Of a stretch of 64,000 nt of DNA, positions 40,587 through 49,265 are shown one piece after another. The DNA is from an uncultured Collinsella sp. (lineage in GTDB: Bacteria; Actinomycetota; Coriobacteriia; Coriobacteriales; Coriobacteriaceae): the NCBI GenBank assembly GCA_900542945.1, contig UQPI01000004.1:3727-67726 (forward strand). Reading direction: 5' to 3'. How positions within the stretch are numbered: the stretch's first letter is position 1; each line of letters begins with the position of its first letter. The notes under the pieces are model-generated. The model did no database searches. It was not told the origin of the DNA and was given only the letters and a program-made list of their open reading frames with translations. A program made the translations under genes and the position numbers.

Positions 40587-40625
40587 AAGGGGGCGCTCTG
40601 CCAACCGGCGGGGTGCCCCTTTTTT
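40587..40625 (+). terminator. Terminator after ygeW
   Basis: AAGGGGGCGC and GGTGCCCCTT pair with one bulge, then TTTTT. It separates ygeX-ygeY-ygeW from the mocA-hyuA pair. Confidence 0.6.
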
Positions 40626-40712
40626 GTATCGCGGGCGTGCGGGATAAGCGCTTTCGATGTGGATGCCCGCGGCGCGAGTTATGGGTACGATGGTTTCAGG
40701 GGAGGTGTCACC

Positions 40713-41327
40713 ATGAAACTCGGTTGTGTCATTATGGCTTCGGGCGAGGGCAAGCGGTTTGGCTCCAACAAGATGCTTGCCGATATCTATGGCGAGCCGC
40801 TGATTGCCCGGACCATCGATTCGGTTCCCCAGGGCTTTGACGTCGTGGTTTCGACGCGTTGGCCCGAGGTCGCCCAGATTTGCGAGGACAAGCATTGCCC
40901 GTGCGTGCTGCACGATGGCAAACTGCGCAGCGAAAGCGTCCGTGCGGGCCTTTCGTGGGGAGTCGAACGCAACTGGAAAGGCTGCCTCTTTTTGCCGGGC
41001 GACCAGCCGCTCGTGAGTTCGGCTTCTTTTGAGGCTATGGTTCGTGCATTTGACGGGCGTGGCCGCAAGCATCCGGTACGTCTTGCGTGCAACGGTGAGC
41101 CTTCGAGCCCGGTGCTCTTTCCGGCGGAACTGTTCGATGCACTTATGCGTCTTGAGGGCAAGGACGGCGGCGGTTCGATCCTTAAGGACCGTACCGACGT
41201 GGTGCTGGTCGAGGCGCGTGCTTACGAACTGTGGGACGTCGATACCGCCAAGGGACAGCGACGCATAACGGAGCATATCGCCGCCTGCTCGTATTTTGAT
41301 CGCGTGGCCAACTGCATCAACCAATAA
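40713..41327 (+). CDS. mocA: MocA-type molybdenum cofactor cytidylyltransferase
   Basis: The 204-aa nucleotidyltransferase has MASGEGKRFGSNK (9-20), the CTP-binding loop, and LFLPGDQPLVS with the metal-binding Asp. It joins CMP to molybdopterin to make MCD, the form used by xanthine-dehydrogenase-type enzymes such as XdhD in part A. ATG 40713 has GGGGAGG upstream; an upstream ATG at 40659 lacks one. The YgfJ role in the E. coli cluster is equivalent. Confidence 0.88.
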   Translation: MKLGCVIMASGEGKRFGSNKMLADIYGEPLIARTIDSVPQGFDVVVSTRWPEVAQICEDKHCPCVLHDGKLRSESVRAGLSWGVERNWKGCLFLPGDQPLVSSASFEAMVRAFDGRGRKHPVRLACNGEPSSPVLFPAELFDALMRLEGKDGGGSILKDRTDVVLVEARAYELWDVDTAKGQRRITEHIAACSYFDRVANCINQ

Positions 41328-41336
41328 GGAGCAATT

Positions 41337-42704
41337 ATGATCATCATCAAAAACGGTGCGCTCGTGACGCCCCAGGGGCTTCGCCGCGCCGATCTTGCCA
41401 TGGAGGGCGATAAGATCGTGCGGATCGCCGCGGCGATTGAGCCGGCCGAGGGCGATACCGTCCAGGACGCCACCGACTGCTGGGTGTTTCCCGGCTTTAT
41501 CGATGGCCACACGCACATGCAGTGCTGGACCGGCATGGATTGGACGGCCGATAGCTTTGAGACCGGCACGCGCGCGGCTGCCTGCGGCGGCACGACGACC
41601 ATTGTGGATTACGCCACGGCCGATCGCGGTGTGACCATGCCCGATGCCTTGGCCGAGTGGCATCGCCGCGCCGACGGAACCTGCACGGCCAACTACGCCT
41701 TTCATATGGCGCTCGCCGAGTGGAACGAGCGCAACCGCGCCGATCTCTCTGCCATGCGCGAGGCGGGCGTATCGTCGTTCAAGACCTACTTTGCCTATGA
41801 CCACCTGCGCTTGGACGATGCCGAGACGCTCGAGGTGCTGGAGGAGCTCAAGCGCGTGGGCGGTATCCTGTGCGTGCATTGCGAGAACGGCACGCTCGTG
41901 AACGAGCTGCAGAAGCGCGTGTTTGAGCAGGGTATCCACGGGCCCGAGGGCCATGCGCTCAGTCGTCCGGATGTGTGCGAGGCCGAGGCCGTGAGCCGCC
42001 TGCTGTATCTGGCGCACCTGGCCGGCGACGCGCCGGTCAACGTGGTGCACCTTTCGACCAAGCTGGGGCTCGAGGCCATTCGTGCCGCCAAGGCGCGCGG
42101 GCAGAAGAATATCTATGTCGAGACCTGCCCTCAGTATCTGATGCTCGACGATACGTGCTACTTGGAGCAGGGCGAGGACGGCTTTGCGGGTGCCAAGTAT
42201 GTGATGAGCCCGCCGCTGCGCCATGCGGGTGACCGTGCAGCACTGCGCGAGGCGCTTGTGGCCGGCGAGATCGATACGATTGCGACCGACCACTGCAGCT
42301 TTAACCTGCACGGGCAAAAGGACCGCGGGCGCGACGACTTCCGCGCGATTCCCAACGGCGGGCCCGGTGTGGAGCATCGCCCCGTCGCGATCGCTACGAG
42401 CTTTGAGGGACAGCTGGGCCCCGAGGACCTCTGCCGCCTGATGAGCGAGAACCCGGCGCGCGTCTTCGGCATGTATCCGCGCAAGGGCTGTCTTGCCGAG
42501 GGTGCCGATGCCGACGTGTGCGTGTGGGATCCAAAGGCGCGCTGGACCATTAGCGCGGCGACGCAGCATCAGGCCGTGGACTACACGCCGCTCGAGGGCT
42601 TTGAGGCGCACGGCCGCGCCAAGGCCGTGTTTGTGAACGGCGTACTGGCTGCGCGCGACGGCGAGCCCACCGGAGCCCAACCCGGCCGCTACGTCCCCCG
42701 CTAA
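41337..42704 (+). CDS. hyuA: Dihydropyrimidinase/hydantoinase-type cyclic amidohydrolase
   Basis: The 455-aa product has GFIDGHTHMQCW (His58, His60) and SSFKTYFAYDH, where Lys149 is the carboxylated metal-bridging lysine, and TDHCSFN with the catalytic Asp. It opens cyclic ureides or hydantoins; in this cluster the substrate is likely a five-membered ring derived from purine. The ATG follows mocA by 9 bp with AAGGAG. Confidence 0.92.
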   Translation: MIIIKNGALVTPQGLRRADLAMEGDKIVRIAAAIEPAEGDTVQDATDCWVFPGFIDGHTHMQCWTGMDWTADSFETGTRAAACGGTTTIVDYATADRGVTMPDALAEWHRRADGTCTANYAFHMALAEWNERNRADLSAMREAGVSSFKTYFAYDHLRLDDAETLEVLEELKRVGGILCVHCENGTLVNELQKRVFEQGIHGPEGHALSRPDVCEAEAVSRLLYLAHLAGDAPVNVVHLSTKLGLEAIRAAKARGQKNIYVETCPQYLMLDDTCYLEQGEDGFAGAKYVMSPPLRHAGDRAALREALVAGEIDTIATDHCSFNLHGQKDRGRDDFRAIPNGGPGVEHRPVAIATSFEGQLGPEDLCRLMSENPARVFGMYPRKGCLAEGADADVCVWDPKARWTISAATQHQAVDYTPLEGFEAHGRAKAVFVNGVLAARDGEPTGAQPGRYVPR

Positions 42705-42724
42705 CAGGAAGGCCGCCAAATTAG

Positions 42725-43462
42725 CTACCCCTGGAGGCTGGTGGCGATGAGGGGGCGGCCGAGGGCTGCCTCGAAGCGATCTGCCATTGTTGGGTCGGCA
42801 AGCGTGTCGACTTGGTTGAGCATGATGTGGGCATTGTTGAGGTTCAGCATCCGCAGCTCGGCATTGAGCACCTGGGCGACGCGCTCTGGGGTGGCAGCGT
42901 CGGTGGGCTCGCAGCCGCAGCGCTCGCAGAAGAGCTCGGGGCGGTGGACAACCTCGGCGACGGGCTTGCCCAGCCCCGAGGCGCCGACGACCCAGACAAC
43001 GTTTGCCGTGGCGGCGGGAATTACCGGCTCCCAGGCGGCATGCGCCTTGAGCGGGAGTCGCTTGCTGCCATCTGCCTCGGCCAACACATAGTCAAAGCGC
43101 TGCGCCAGCTGGTCGATCGGCTCAGCGGGGGCGGAGAGCTTGCCTGTCTCCGGGTCCAAAACACCCGCCTGGCAGATGCTTCCGCGGACAAGTTCCGCGC
43201 ATGCCTCGCAGGTGCAGCCGGGAACATGCGGGGTCCCCGGCTTCCAAGGCGCGGCGTCCAGGCGACGGCTCGACCCGTCCCATGGCACGCCGGCGACGGG
43301 AAACATGTGCGTGGTGGTGCAGAGGAGCACGCGCCCGCCGCCGCGCATGAGCTCGAGACCCAGCATCTTCAGCAACGTCGACTTGCCGCCGCTGCCGATA
43401 ATCGCGGTAATGCCCGGCTCGATCTTGAGCGCGGAGGCAAGGTTTCCGCTCGTCGTTTCCAT
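42725..43462 (-). CDS. yqeC: YqeC, selenium-dependent Mo-hydroxylase maturation protein
   Basis: The 245-aa product has a P-loop (GSGGKST, 23-29), CTTTHMFP and the FDYVLAEADGSKRLPLKAH family motif. A CxCxxC stretch (CTCEAC) and FCERCGC may bind metal. YqeC is restricted to genomes with selenium-dependent molybdenum hydroxylases. It is the only minus-strand gene of part B, sandwiched between hyuA and yqeB, and diverges from yqeB across 102 bp. Confidence 0.88.
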   Translation of the reverse strand: METTSGNLASALKIEPGITAIIGSGGKSTLLKMLGLELMRGGGRVLLCTTTHMFPVAGVPWDGSSRRLDAAPWKPGTPHVPGCTCEACAELVRGSICQAGVLDPETGKLSAPAEPIDQLAQRFDYVLAEADGSKRLPLKAHAAWEPVIPAATANVVWVVGASGLGKPVAEVVHRPELFCERCGCEPTDAATPERVAQVLNAELRMLNLNNAHIMLNQVDTLADPTMADRFEAALGRPLIATSLQG

Positions 43463-43564
43463 CTGTTCACCGCCCTATAATACTGTGATAATAAATAATC
43501 ATCAGAGTAGCGGCCGAACCGCTTTTGCTCTGCTCAAACCGTAGCACAGGGAGGTGCCCCGGGA

Positions 43565-44359
43565 ATGCTCGTTTATGTTCGCGGCGCCGGCGATATCGCC
43601 ACGGGCGTCGCCGCTCGCTTGGTGCGCGCCGGCGTTTCGGTCGTTATGGCCGATATCGCGGTTCCCACGTGCATCCGCCGCACAATCTGTTTTTGCGAGG
43701 CCATTCGCCTGGGCGAGGTCGAGGTCGAAGGCATTCGCGCTCGCTTGGCACGGACGCCGGCTGAGGCGCTTGAGATTACCGAGGCTGGAGACGTCGCCGT
43801 TGTGGTGGACCCTCAGGCCAAGATGCTCGATGAGCTTAAACCCGCGGCTGTGGTCGACGCGATTTTGGCTAAGCGCAACTTGGGCACCACGCGCGACATG
43901 GCGCCTGCCGTCATCGCTGTGGGGCCGGGCTTTACCGCGCCGGTTGACTGCGACGCCGTGGTCGAGACCATGCGCGGACATTTTCTCGGCCGTGTCATTA
44001 CCCAAGGTTCGCCCCAGCCCAACACGGGCGTGCCGGGCATTATCGCCGGCTATGGCAAGGAACGTGTTATCCACAGCCCCGCCGCCGGCGTGTTTAGGTC
44101 CGACCGCACCATCGGCGACATCGTGAGTGCCGGCGATGTGATCGGGTATGCGGGTGATACTCCCATGGTCACGCAGATTGACGGCTGCTTGCGCGGCCTT
44201 TTGGCCGACGGTGTTCAGGTGACCGAGGGCTTTAAATGTGCCGACGTCGACCCGCGCGGCGATGCCAGCTATATCAACTATATTTCGGACAAAGCGACGT
44301 CGGTCGGCGGCGGCGTGCTCGAGGCACTCGCTATGCTCACCGATGTCTTTAGAGGATAG
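43565..44359 (+). CDS. yqeB: YqeB, selenium-dependent Mo-hydroxylase accessory protein
   Basis: The 264-aa product starts MLVYVRGAGDIATGVAARLVRAG, a Rossmann-like glycine motif, and contains GVPGIIAGYGKERVIHSPAAG. It belongs to the EF2563/YqeB family that co-occurs with labile-selenium Mo hydroxylases and is thought to serve selenium insertion. The start has GGGAGG upstream. xdhC begins 9 bp after the stop. Confidence 0.88.
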   Translation: MLVYVRGAGDIATGVAARLVRAGVSVVMADIAVPTCIRRTICFCEAIRLGEVEVEGIRARLARTPAEALEITEAGDVAVVVDPQAKMLDELKPAAVVDAILAKRNLGTTRDMAPAVIAVGPGFTAPVDCDAVVETMRGHFLGRVITQGSPQPNTGVPGIIAGYGKERVIHSPAAGVFRSDRTIGDIVSAGDVIGYAGDTPMVTQIDGCLRGLLADGVQVTEGFKCADVDPRGDASYINYISDKATSVGGGVLEALAMLTDVFRG

Positions 44360-44368
44360 AAGGCGGCA

Positions 44369-45412
44369 ATGGAAAAGCTCGATGTTGTGAATGCGGCGCT
44401 TGCCGCCCTGCGTGCTGGCGAGACGTGCGAGCTGGTGGTCGTGGCCGGTACGGCGGGGTCGTCCCCGCGCGGTGTGGGCGCCTGGATGGCCGTCTTTGCC
44501 GATGGCAGCCAGGCGGGCACTATCGGCGGCGGCAAGATTGAGCTCTTTGCGCTGGATGAGGCGCGCGAGCTCCTGGGCGCGGGACAGTCGCGTCTGGTCC
44601 GCTACACCATGGGCGGCGAGAACTCCGATACCGGCATGATCTGCGGCGGAGCCATCTGCCTGTGCTACCTGCATCTGGATGCGACCCAGGTACCGTTGTT
44701 CCAGTCGATTGCCGACGTCTTGGCCTATCGGCGCATCGGCGACTTCGTCATCGACTTTGAGCCGTTTATCGCAAGCGCGCTCGAGGGCGATGTGGCCGAG
44801 TGCCATGGCGAGGAATCGCGCCGCACCATTGCGGGCTGCCCCGGGCTTTCGCTGGCGGAAGAGGGGAGCAGCGTCACCTACACCAACGCCGCCTCCGAGA
44901 TTCCTCCCGCGCACATCGAGACGCTCTGCCCCGAGGGCCTGACCTATATCTTTGGCTGCGGACACGTGGGTGCTGCGACGGCGCGGGTGCTCACGGCGGC
45001 GGGCTTTGCCGTCGTGGCTTGCGACGACCGCCCCGGCACGTTGACGCCCGAATGGGTGCCCGGTGCCTACGACCGTCGTCTGGTCGACTACAAGAACCTG
45101 AGCAAGCAGTGCCCCATCGGCCCGCGCGACCTGGTGGTCGTCGCCACGGCGGGTCACAAGTCCGATATCGACGTGGTGATTCAGGCCATGCGCGCCAAGC
45201 CAGCCTATCTGGGCTGCTTGGGTTCGCGCCGTAAGACGGCCTTTGTGCGCGCCCGCCTGGAGCAGGAGGGCTTTACGCAGGACCAGATCGACGGGCTGCA
45301 CCTGCCGATCGGCGTTGCCATCGAGGCCGAGGATCCCGAGGAGATTGCCATCTCCATCGCTGCCGAGATGATCCACCTGCGCCGCACCAAGCTCGTCCCC
45401 CGCAAGCGCTAG
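44369..45412 (+). CDS. xdhC: XdhC/CoxF-family Mo-cofactor insertion protein
   Basis: The 347-aa product has an N-terminal XdhC domain (VVVAGTAGSSPRGVGAWMAV, with GTIGGGKIE) and a C-terminal Rossmann domain (TYIFGCGHVGAATARVL; LGCLGSRRKTAFVR). XdhC binds MCD, promotes its sulfuration and inserts it into xanthine-dehydrogenase-type apoenzymes, here the XdhD-like protein. It is the last gene of part B, followed by a long hairpin and then the second ribosomal block. Confidence 0.92.
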   Translation: MEKLDVVNAALAALRAGETCELVVVAGTAGSSPRGVGAWMAVFADGSQAGTIGGGKIELFALDEARELLGAGQSRLVRYTMGGENSDTGMICGGAICLCYLHLDATQVPLFQSIADVLAYRRIGDFVIDFEPFIASALEGDVAECHGEESRRTIAGCPGLSLAEEGSSVTYTNAASEIPPAHIETLCPEGLTYIFGCGHVGAATARVLTAAGFAVVACDDRPGTLTPEWVPGAYDRRLVDYKNLSKQCPIGPRDLVVVATAGHKSDIDVVIQAMRAKPAYLGCLGSRRKTAFVRARLEQEGFTQDQIDGLHLPIGVAIEAEDPEEIAISIAAEMIHLRRTKLVPRKR

Positions 45413-45432
45413 TCGCATCCCCATCAATAAGA

Positions 45433-45493
45433 TGCGGTGAAATACGGACTGTTTAAGCCGGTTAAGCCGTCAAACAGTCCCTATTTCACCGCA
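45433..45493 (+). terminator. Long hairpin ending purine part B
   Basis: TGCGGTGAAATA and GGACTGTTT pair with AAACAGTCC and TATTTCACCGCA, making a 21-bp stem with one C-C mismatch and a 17-nt loop. There is no T-run, but the stability and position point to transcript termination or 3'-end protection before rplE. Confidence 0.6.
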
Positions 45494-45733
45494 ACTGCCA
45501 TTTTGATCCCCTAGGGATCAATATGTGCGGGGGAGTTGTGGAGTTGTGCAGGCAGACGAGGTTTTTCTGGAAATACGCTCCCGATGCGCGTATAGTACCG
45601 ATTGTTTTGTCGGCTCCTGCTGTGTCGAGTCCAAACCGCGAAATGCCATGAGCGGCGCGGATGCAGCCAGGAGGCACGAGGACAACCCATCGTGGCCACG
45701 CCCCGTGCTTAAAACCCCAAGAAGGAGTGAACA
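45494..45733. other. Junction between purine part B and the resumed spc operon
   Basis: No gene is seen. TGATCCC-CTA-GGGATCA (45504-45520) is a perfect 7-bp-arm palindrome. The rplE promoter candidate at 45568-45596 and an AAGGAG before rplE are here. No remnant of rplX or of an insertion sequence was recognised. Confidence 0.5.
45568..45596 (+). promoter_or_regulatory. Candidate promoter of the rplE-led operon
   Basis: TGGAAA (45568-45573) and TATAGT (45591-45596) with a 17-bp spacer lie 137 bp before rplE. Such a promoter is needed because the normal spc promoter is 43 kb away behind terminators. Confidence 0.45.
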
Positions 45734-46291
45734 ATGGCAGAAGAGAAGTATGTGCCGCGTCTGAAGACCAAGTACAACAACGAGGTCAAGCAGCAGCTTC
45801 AGGACAAGTTCCAGTACGAGAACGTCATGATGATCCCCAAGTTTGAGAAGATCGTCGTGAACATGGGTGTCGGCGAGGCCGCTACCGATTCCAAGGCCAT
45901 CGACGGTGCCGTGCGCGACCTGCGCGCCATCACCGGTCAGCAGCCGATGATCACCCGTGCCCGCAAGTCCATCGCTACCTTCCGCCTGCGCGCTGGTATG
46001 CCGATCGGCTGCAAGGTTACCCTGCGTGGCGATCGTATGTGGGAGTTCTTCGATCGTCTGACCTCCGTCGCGATCCCCCGTATCCGCGACTTCCGCGGCA
46101 TCTCCGCCAAGAGCTTCGACGGTCGTGGTAACTTCTCCATGGGCGTCACCGAGCAGCTCATCTTCCCCGAGATTGACTTCGACTCCGTCGATCACCAGCG
46201 TGGTATGGACATCACTTTCGTGACCACCGCCAACACCGATGAGGAGGCCAAGGCCCTTCTGGACGCCTTCGGTTTCCCGTTCAAGAAATAG
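45734..46291 (+). CDS. rplE: 50S ribosomal protein L5
   Basis: The 185-aa product has [18 protein letters not shown] and the [13 protein letters not shown] motif of L5. L5 binds 5S rRNA and contacts P-site tRNA through a flexible loop. It is the first gene after the 43-kb break, and its usual upstream neighbour rplX is at 2193-2498. AGAAGGAG precedes the ATG. Confidence 0.97.
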   Translation: MAEEKYVPRLKTKYNNEVKQQLQDKFQYENVMMIPKFEKIVVNMGVGEAATDSKAIDGAVRDLRAITGQQPMITRARKSIATFRLRAGMPIGCKVTLRGDRMWEFFDRLTSVAIPRIRDFRGISAKSFDGRGNFSMGVTEQLIFPEIDFDSVDHQRGMDITFVTTANTDEEAKALLDAFGFPFKK

Positions 46292-46370
46292 GTTCACCTG
46301 CCCTATGAGCGCCGTTCCCAGAAGGGGGCGGCGCTTGGGGCGAACAATACTCTATGTGAGGAGGATATAA

Positions 46371-46556
46371 GTGGCTAAGACATCGATGATCGTCAAGTGC
46401 AATCGCAAGCAGAAGTTCTCTACTCGTGAGTACACGCGCTGCCAGCGCTGCGGCCGTCCGCACTCTGTGTACCGCAAGTTCGGCCTGTGCCGTGTCTGCT
46501 TCCGCGAGCTTGCACTCAAGGGCGAGCTTCCCGGCGTTAAGAAGGCCAGCTGGTAA
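46371..46556 (+). CDS. rpsN: 30S ribosomal protein S14, zinc type
   Basis: The 61-aa short form has CQRCGRP...GLCRVCF, the four zinc-binding Cys that mark the C+ type S14. It assembles late into the 30S head. The start is GTG with GAGGAGG upstream. It follows rplE as in standard spc operons. Confidence 0.96.
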   Translation: MAKTSMIVKCNRKQKFSTREYTRCQRCGRPHSVYRKFGLCRVCFRELALKGELPGVKKASW

Positions 46557-46675
46557 GTCACTACCAGCGTTTCAAGCATCAGTTTGGAACAGGGAAAACG
46601 CGCTAAAAAGGCTTTGCCGTTAAGGGCGGCGAAGAACCAAGAGCACGTGTTCATCAAGAACGAAGGAGAATCTGT

Positions 46676-47074
46676 ATGAACCTTACAGACCCGATCGCAG
46701 ATATGCTTACGCGCATCCGTAACGCTAACTCTGTGAACAAGGCCACGGTCTCCATGCCGAGCAGCAAGAAGCTCGTCGAGATCGCTCGTGTTCTGCACGA
46801 GGAGGGCTACATCGAGGGCTACGATGTCGAGGACACCGTTCCCCAGAAGACTCTGCACATCACGCTTAAGTATGGTCCCAAGAAGGCTAAGGTCATCAAC
46901 GGCATCCGCCGCATTTCCAAGCCGGGCCTGCGTAAGTACACCGGCGTTGCCGATATGCCCCGCGTCCGCGGTGGCCTTGGTACCGCCATTATTTCCACCA
47001 GCCATGGCGTCATGACCGACCGCGATGCTCGCAAGCACAACGTCGGCGGCGAGATCATCGCTTACGTCTGGTAA
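46676..47074 (+). CDS. rpsH: 30S ribosomal protein S8
   Basis: The 132-aa product starts [19 protein letters not shown], the diagnostic S8 N-terminus, and ends in the 16S-binding domain ([21 protein letters not shown] core STSHGVMTD). In many bacteria S8 represses spc translation at the rplE mRNA leader, so the new leader upstream of rplE is of interest. GAAGGAG precedes the ATG. Confidence 0.97.
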   Translation: MNLTDPIADMLTRIRNANSVNKATVSMPSSKKLVEIARVLHEEGYIEGYDVEDTVPQKTLHITLKYGPKKAKVINGIRRISKPGLRKYTGVADMPRVRGGLGTAIISTSHGVMTDRDARKHNVGGEIIAYVW

Positions 47075-47107
47075 TTCGCTCGGTAGGTAGAAGGAAAGGA
47101 GATCACC

Positions 47108-47644
47108 GTGTCTCGTATCGGTAATAAGCCTGTCCAGATTCCCGCCGGAGTCGAAGTGGCAGTCAACGGCAACAACGTTGTCGTCAAGGGCCCCAAGGGC
47201 CAGCTCGAGCTCGATGTCTTTGAGAAGCTCGCTATCAACGTCGAGGACAACGTCCTCACCGTTTCCCGTCCCGACGACGAGCGTGAGACCCGTGCCCGTC
47301 ACGGCCTCACCCGCGCCCTCATCCACAACATGGTTGTTGGCGTTTCCGAGGGCTTCGAGAAGAAGCTCGAGCTCGCCGGCGTCGGTTACCGCGTGCAGCA
47401 GAAGGGCAAGAACCTCGAGTTCTCCCTGGGCTTCTCGCACCCCGTGATCGTCGAGGCTCCCGAGGGCATCACCTTCGAGGTTCCCGACAACACCCACGTG
47501 AACGTCAAGGGTATCAACAAGCAGCAGGTCGGTCAGATCGCCGCTGAGATCCGCGGCCATCGTCCTCCCGAGCCTTACAAGGGCAAGGGTATCCACTACG
47601 TTGGCGAGCACATCCGCCGCAAGCTGGGTAAGGCCGCCAAGTAG
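47108..47644 (+). CDS. rplF: 50S ribosomal protein L6
   Basis: The 178-aa product starts [20 protein letters not shown] and ends [16 protein letters not shown] ([18 protein letters not shown]), the L6 rRNA-binding loop. L6 sits near the GTPase-associated centre. The GTG start has GGAGAT upstream. Confidence 0.97.
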   Translation: MSRIGNKPVQIPAGVEVAVNGNNVVVKGPKGQLELDVFEKLAINVEDNVLTVSRPDDERETRARHGLTRALIHNMVVGVSEGFEKKLELAGVGYRVQQKGKNLEFSLGFSHPVIVEAPEGITFEVPDNTHVNVKGINKQQVGQIAAEIRGHRPPEPYKGKGIHYVGEHIRRKLGKAAK

Positions 47645-47719
47645 TCGTAACCGACTCACTCGCATAAGACCAGCACCCCGTCAGGTGCTGGCAAGATCAA
47701 CCTTTTTAGGAGTTTACGT

Positions 47720-48088
47720 ATGAACAAGCATAAGGCGAAGCTGGAAGGCCTCAAGCGTCGTCAGCGTCGTGTTCGCGGCAAGGTCTCGGGTACCTCCGAG
47801 CGTCCGCGTCTTCGCGTGACCCGTACTAACGCCAACATCTATGCCCAGATCATCGACGACAGCAAGGGCTCCAGCCTGACGCTCGTCTCTGCCTCGACCC
47901 TCGAGGCCGAGTTCAAGGGCACCCACACCTCGAACAAGGAGGCTGCGGAGAAGGTCGGTCAGCTCGTTGGCAAGCGCGCCATCGAGGCCGGCATCACCAA
48001 GGTCGCCTTCGATCGCGGTGGCCGTATCTACCATGGCCGCGTCAAGGCCCTCGCCGACGGTGCTCGTGCCGCCGGTCTCGAGTTCTAG
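47720..48088 (+). CDS. rplR: 50S ribosomal protein L18
   Basis: The 122-aa product contains [20 protein letters not shown] and ends [22 protein letters not shown] reduced to [18 protein letters not shown], the 5S rRNA-binding L18 motif. It bridges 5S and 23S rRNA with L5. TTTAGGAG lies before the ATG. The gap before it carries a CAGCACC/GGTGCTG hairpin. Confidence 0.97.
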   Translation: MNKHKAKLEGLKRRQRRVRGKVSGTSERPRLRVTRTNANIYAQIIDDSKGSSLTLVSASTLEAEFKGTHTSNKEAAEKVGQLVGKRAIEAGITKVAFDRGGRIYHGRVKALADGARAAGLEF

Positions 48089-48102
48089 GAGGTATGTAGC
48101 AC

Positions 48103-48627
48103 ATGGCTCGTAATCAGAAGCAGCAGCGCGAGGCCTCCGAGTTCGAGGAGCGCGTCGTTTACATCAACCGCGTGTCGAAGACCGTCAAGGGTGGTCGTCG
48201 CATGAGCCTCGTCGCTCTCGTCGTCGTTGGCGACGGCAAGGGCAACGTCGGCGTTGGCATGGGCAAGTCCGCTGAGGTGCCCCTGGCCATCTCCAAGGCG
48301 TCTCTCGATGCCAAGAAGAACATGTTCCACGTGCCGGTGACCGAGCAGGGCACCATCCCGCACGAGGTTCTCGGCCACTTTGGTGCCGGCCGCATCATCA
48401 TCAAGCCCGCTGTCGAGGGTACCGGCGTTATCGCCGGCGGCGCTGTGCGTCCCCTCTTCGAGCTTGCTGGCATCAAGAACGTCCTGTCCAAGTCCCTCGG
48501 TACCGACAACGGCCTCAACATCATCAAGGCTGCCGTCGAGGGCCTCAAGGAGCTCTCCAGCCCTGAGGACGTCGCGGCTCGCCGTGGCCTGACGGTCTCC
48601 GAGATGTTCGTCGGTAAGGAGAACTAA
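48103..48627 (+). CDS. rpsE: 30S ribosomal protein S5
   Basis: The 174-aa product has [20 protein letters not shown] and the [19 protein letters not shown] core of the dsRNA-binding S5 domain. S5 affects decoding fidelity and is the site of spectinomycin-resistance changes in the N-terminal loop. It starts 14 bp after rplR with AGGAGG upstream and is followed 2 bp later by rpmD. Confidence 0.97.
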   Translation: MARNQKQQREASEFEERVVYINRVSKTVKGGRRMSLVALVVVGDGKGNVGVGMGKSAEVPLAISKASLDAKKNMFHVPVTEQGTIPHEVLGHFGAGRIIIKPAVEGTGVIAGGAVRPLFELAGIKNVLSKSLGTDNGLNIIKAAVEGLKELSSPEDVAARRGLTVSEMFVGKEN

Positions 48628-48629
48628 GC

Positions 48630-48812
48630 ATGGCTGACACCATCAAGATCAAGCAGGTCCGCAGCACCAACGGTTGCAAGCAGGACCAGGTCCGTACTGT
48701 CCGTGCCCTCGGTCTCCACAGGATCCGCGAGGTTCGCGAGATTGCTGACAACGAGTCCGTCCGCGGCATGATCTTCAAGGTCAAGCACCTTGTCGAGATT
48801 GTAGAGGAGTAG
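48630..48812 (+). CDS. rpmD: 50S ribosomal protein L30
   Basis: The 60-aa product reads IKIKQVRSTNGCKQDQVRTV and LGLHRIREVREIADNESVRG, the L30 pattern. It has only 2 bp from rpsE and 3 bp to rplO, so it is tightly coupled. GTAAGGAG at the rpsE end serves as its ribosome binding site. Confidence 0.96.
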   Translation: MADTIKIKQVRSTNGCKQDQVRTVRALGLHRIREVREIADNESVRGMIFKVKHLVEIVEE

Positions 48813-48815
48813 CAA

Positions 48816-49265
48816 ATGCAGCTTCACGATCTTACTCCCGCGCCCGGTTCCACCAAGAACCGTAAGCGCGTCGGCCGTGGCAATTCTTCGGGTCACGGCA
48901 CCACTTCTGGCCGCGGCCAGAAGGGCCAGGGTTCCCGCTCTGGCGGCACCAAGGGTGCCGGCTTCGAGGGTGGCCAGACTCCGCTGGCTATGCGCCTGCC
49001 CAAGCTTCCGGGCTTCCGCAACCCCCGTCGTATCGAGTACACCGCTGTTAACGTTGAGCGTCTCGAGCGTAAGTTCGAGGATGGCGCTGTGATCGACGGT
49101 GCCGCTCTTAAGGCCGCTCGCATCACCAAGAGCGAGTTCGAGCCCGTCAAGGTGCTCGGCAATGGTGAGCTCACCAAGAAGTTCACGGTCAAGGTCGACA
49201 AGGTCAGCGCTTCTGCGCAGGCCAAGATCGAGGCCGCCGGCGGAAAGGTCGAGCTGCCGTGCTAA
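48816..49265 (+). CDS. rplO: 50S ribosomal protein L15
   Basis: The 149-aa product starts [20 protein letters not shown] and has the glycine-rich [20 protein letters not shown] segment that threads into 23S rRNA. Its last 7 bases overlap the GTG start of secY. Confidence 0.97.
   Translation: MQLHDLTPAPGSTKNRKRVGRGNSSGHGTTSGRGQKGQGSRSGGTKGAGFEGGQTPLAMRLPKLPGFRNPRRIEYTAVNVERLERKFEDGAVIDGAALKAARITKSEFEPVKVLGNGELTKKFTVKVDKVSASAQAKIEAAGGKVELPC

Noticed and set aside
39291..42719. 1142-codon open frame on the minus strand opposite ygeW, mocA and hyuA
   Set aside because: It is antisense to three recognised genes and spans their boundaries. It is a codon-bias shadow.
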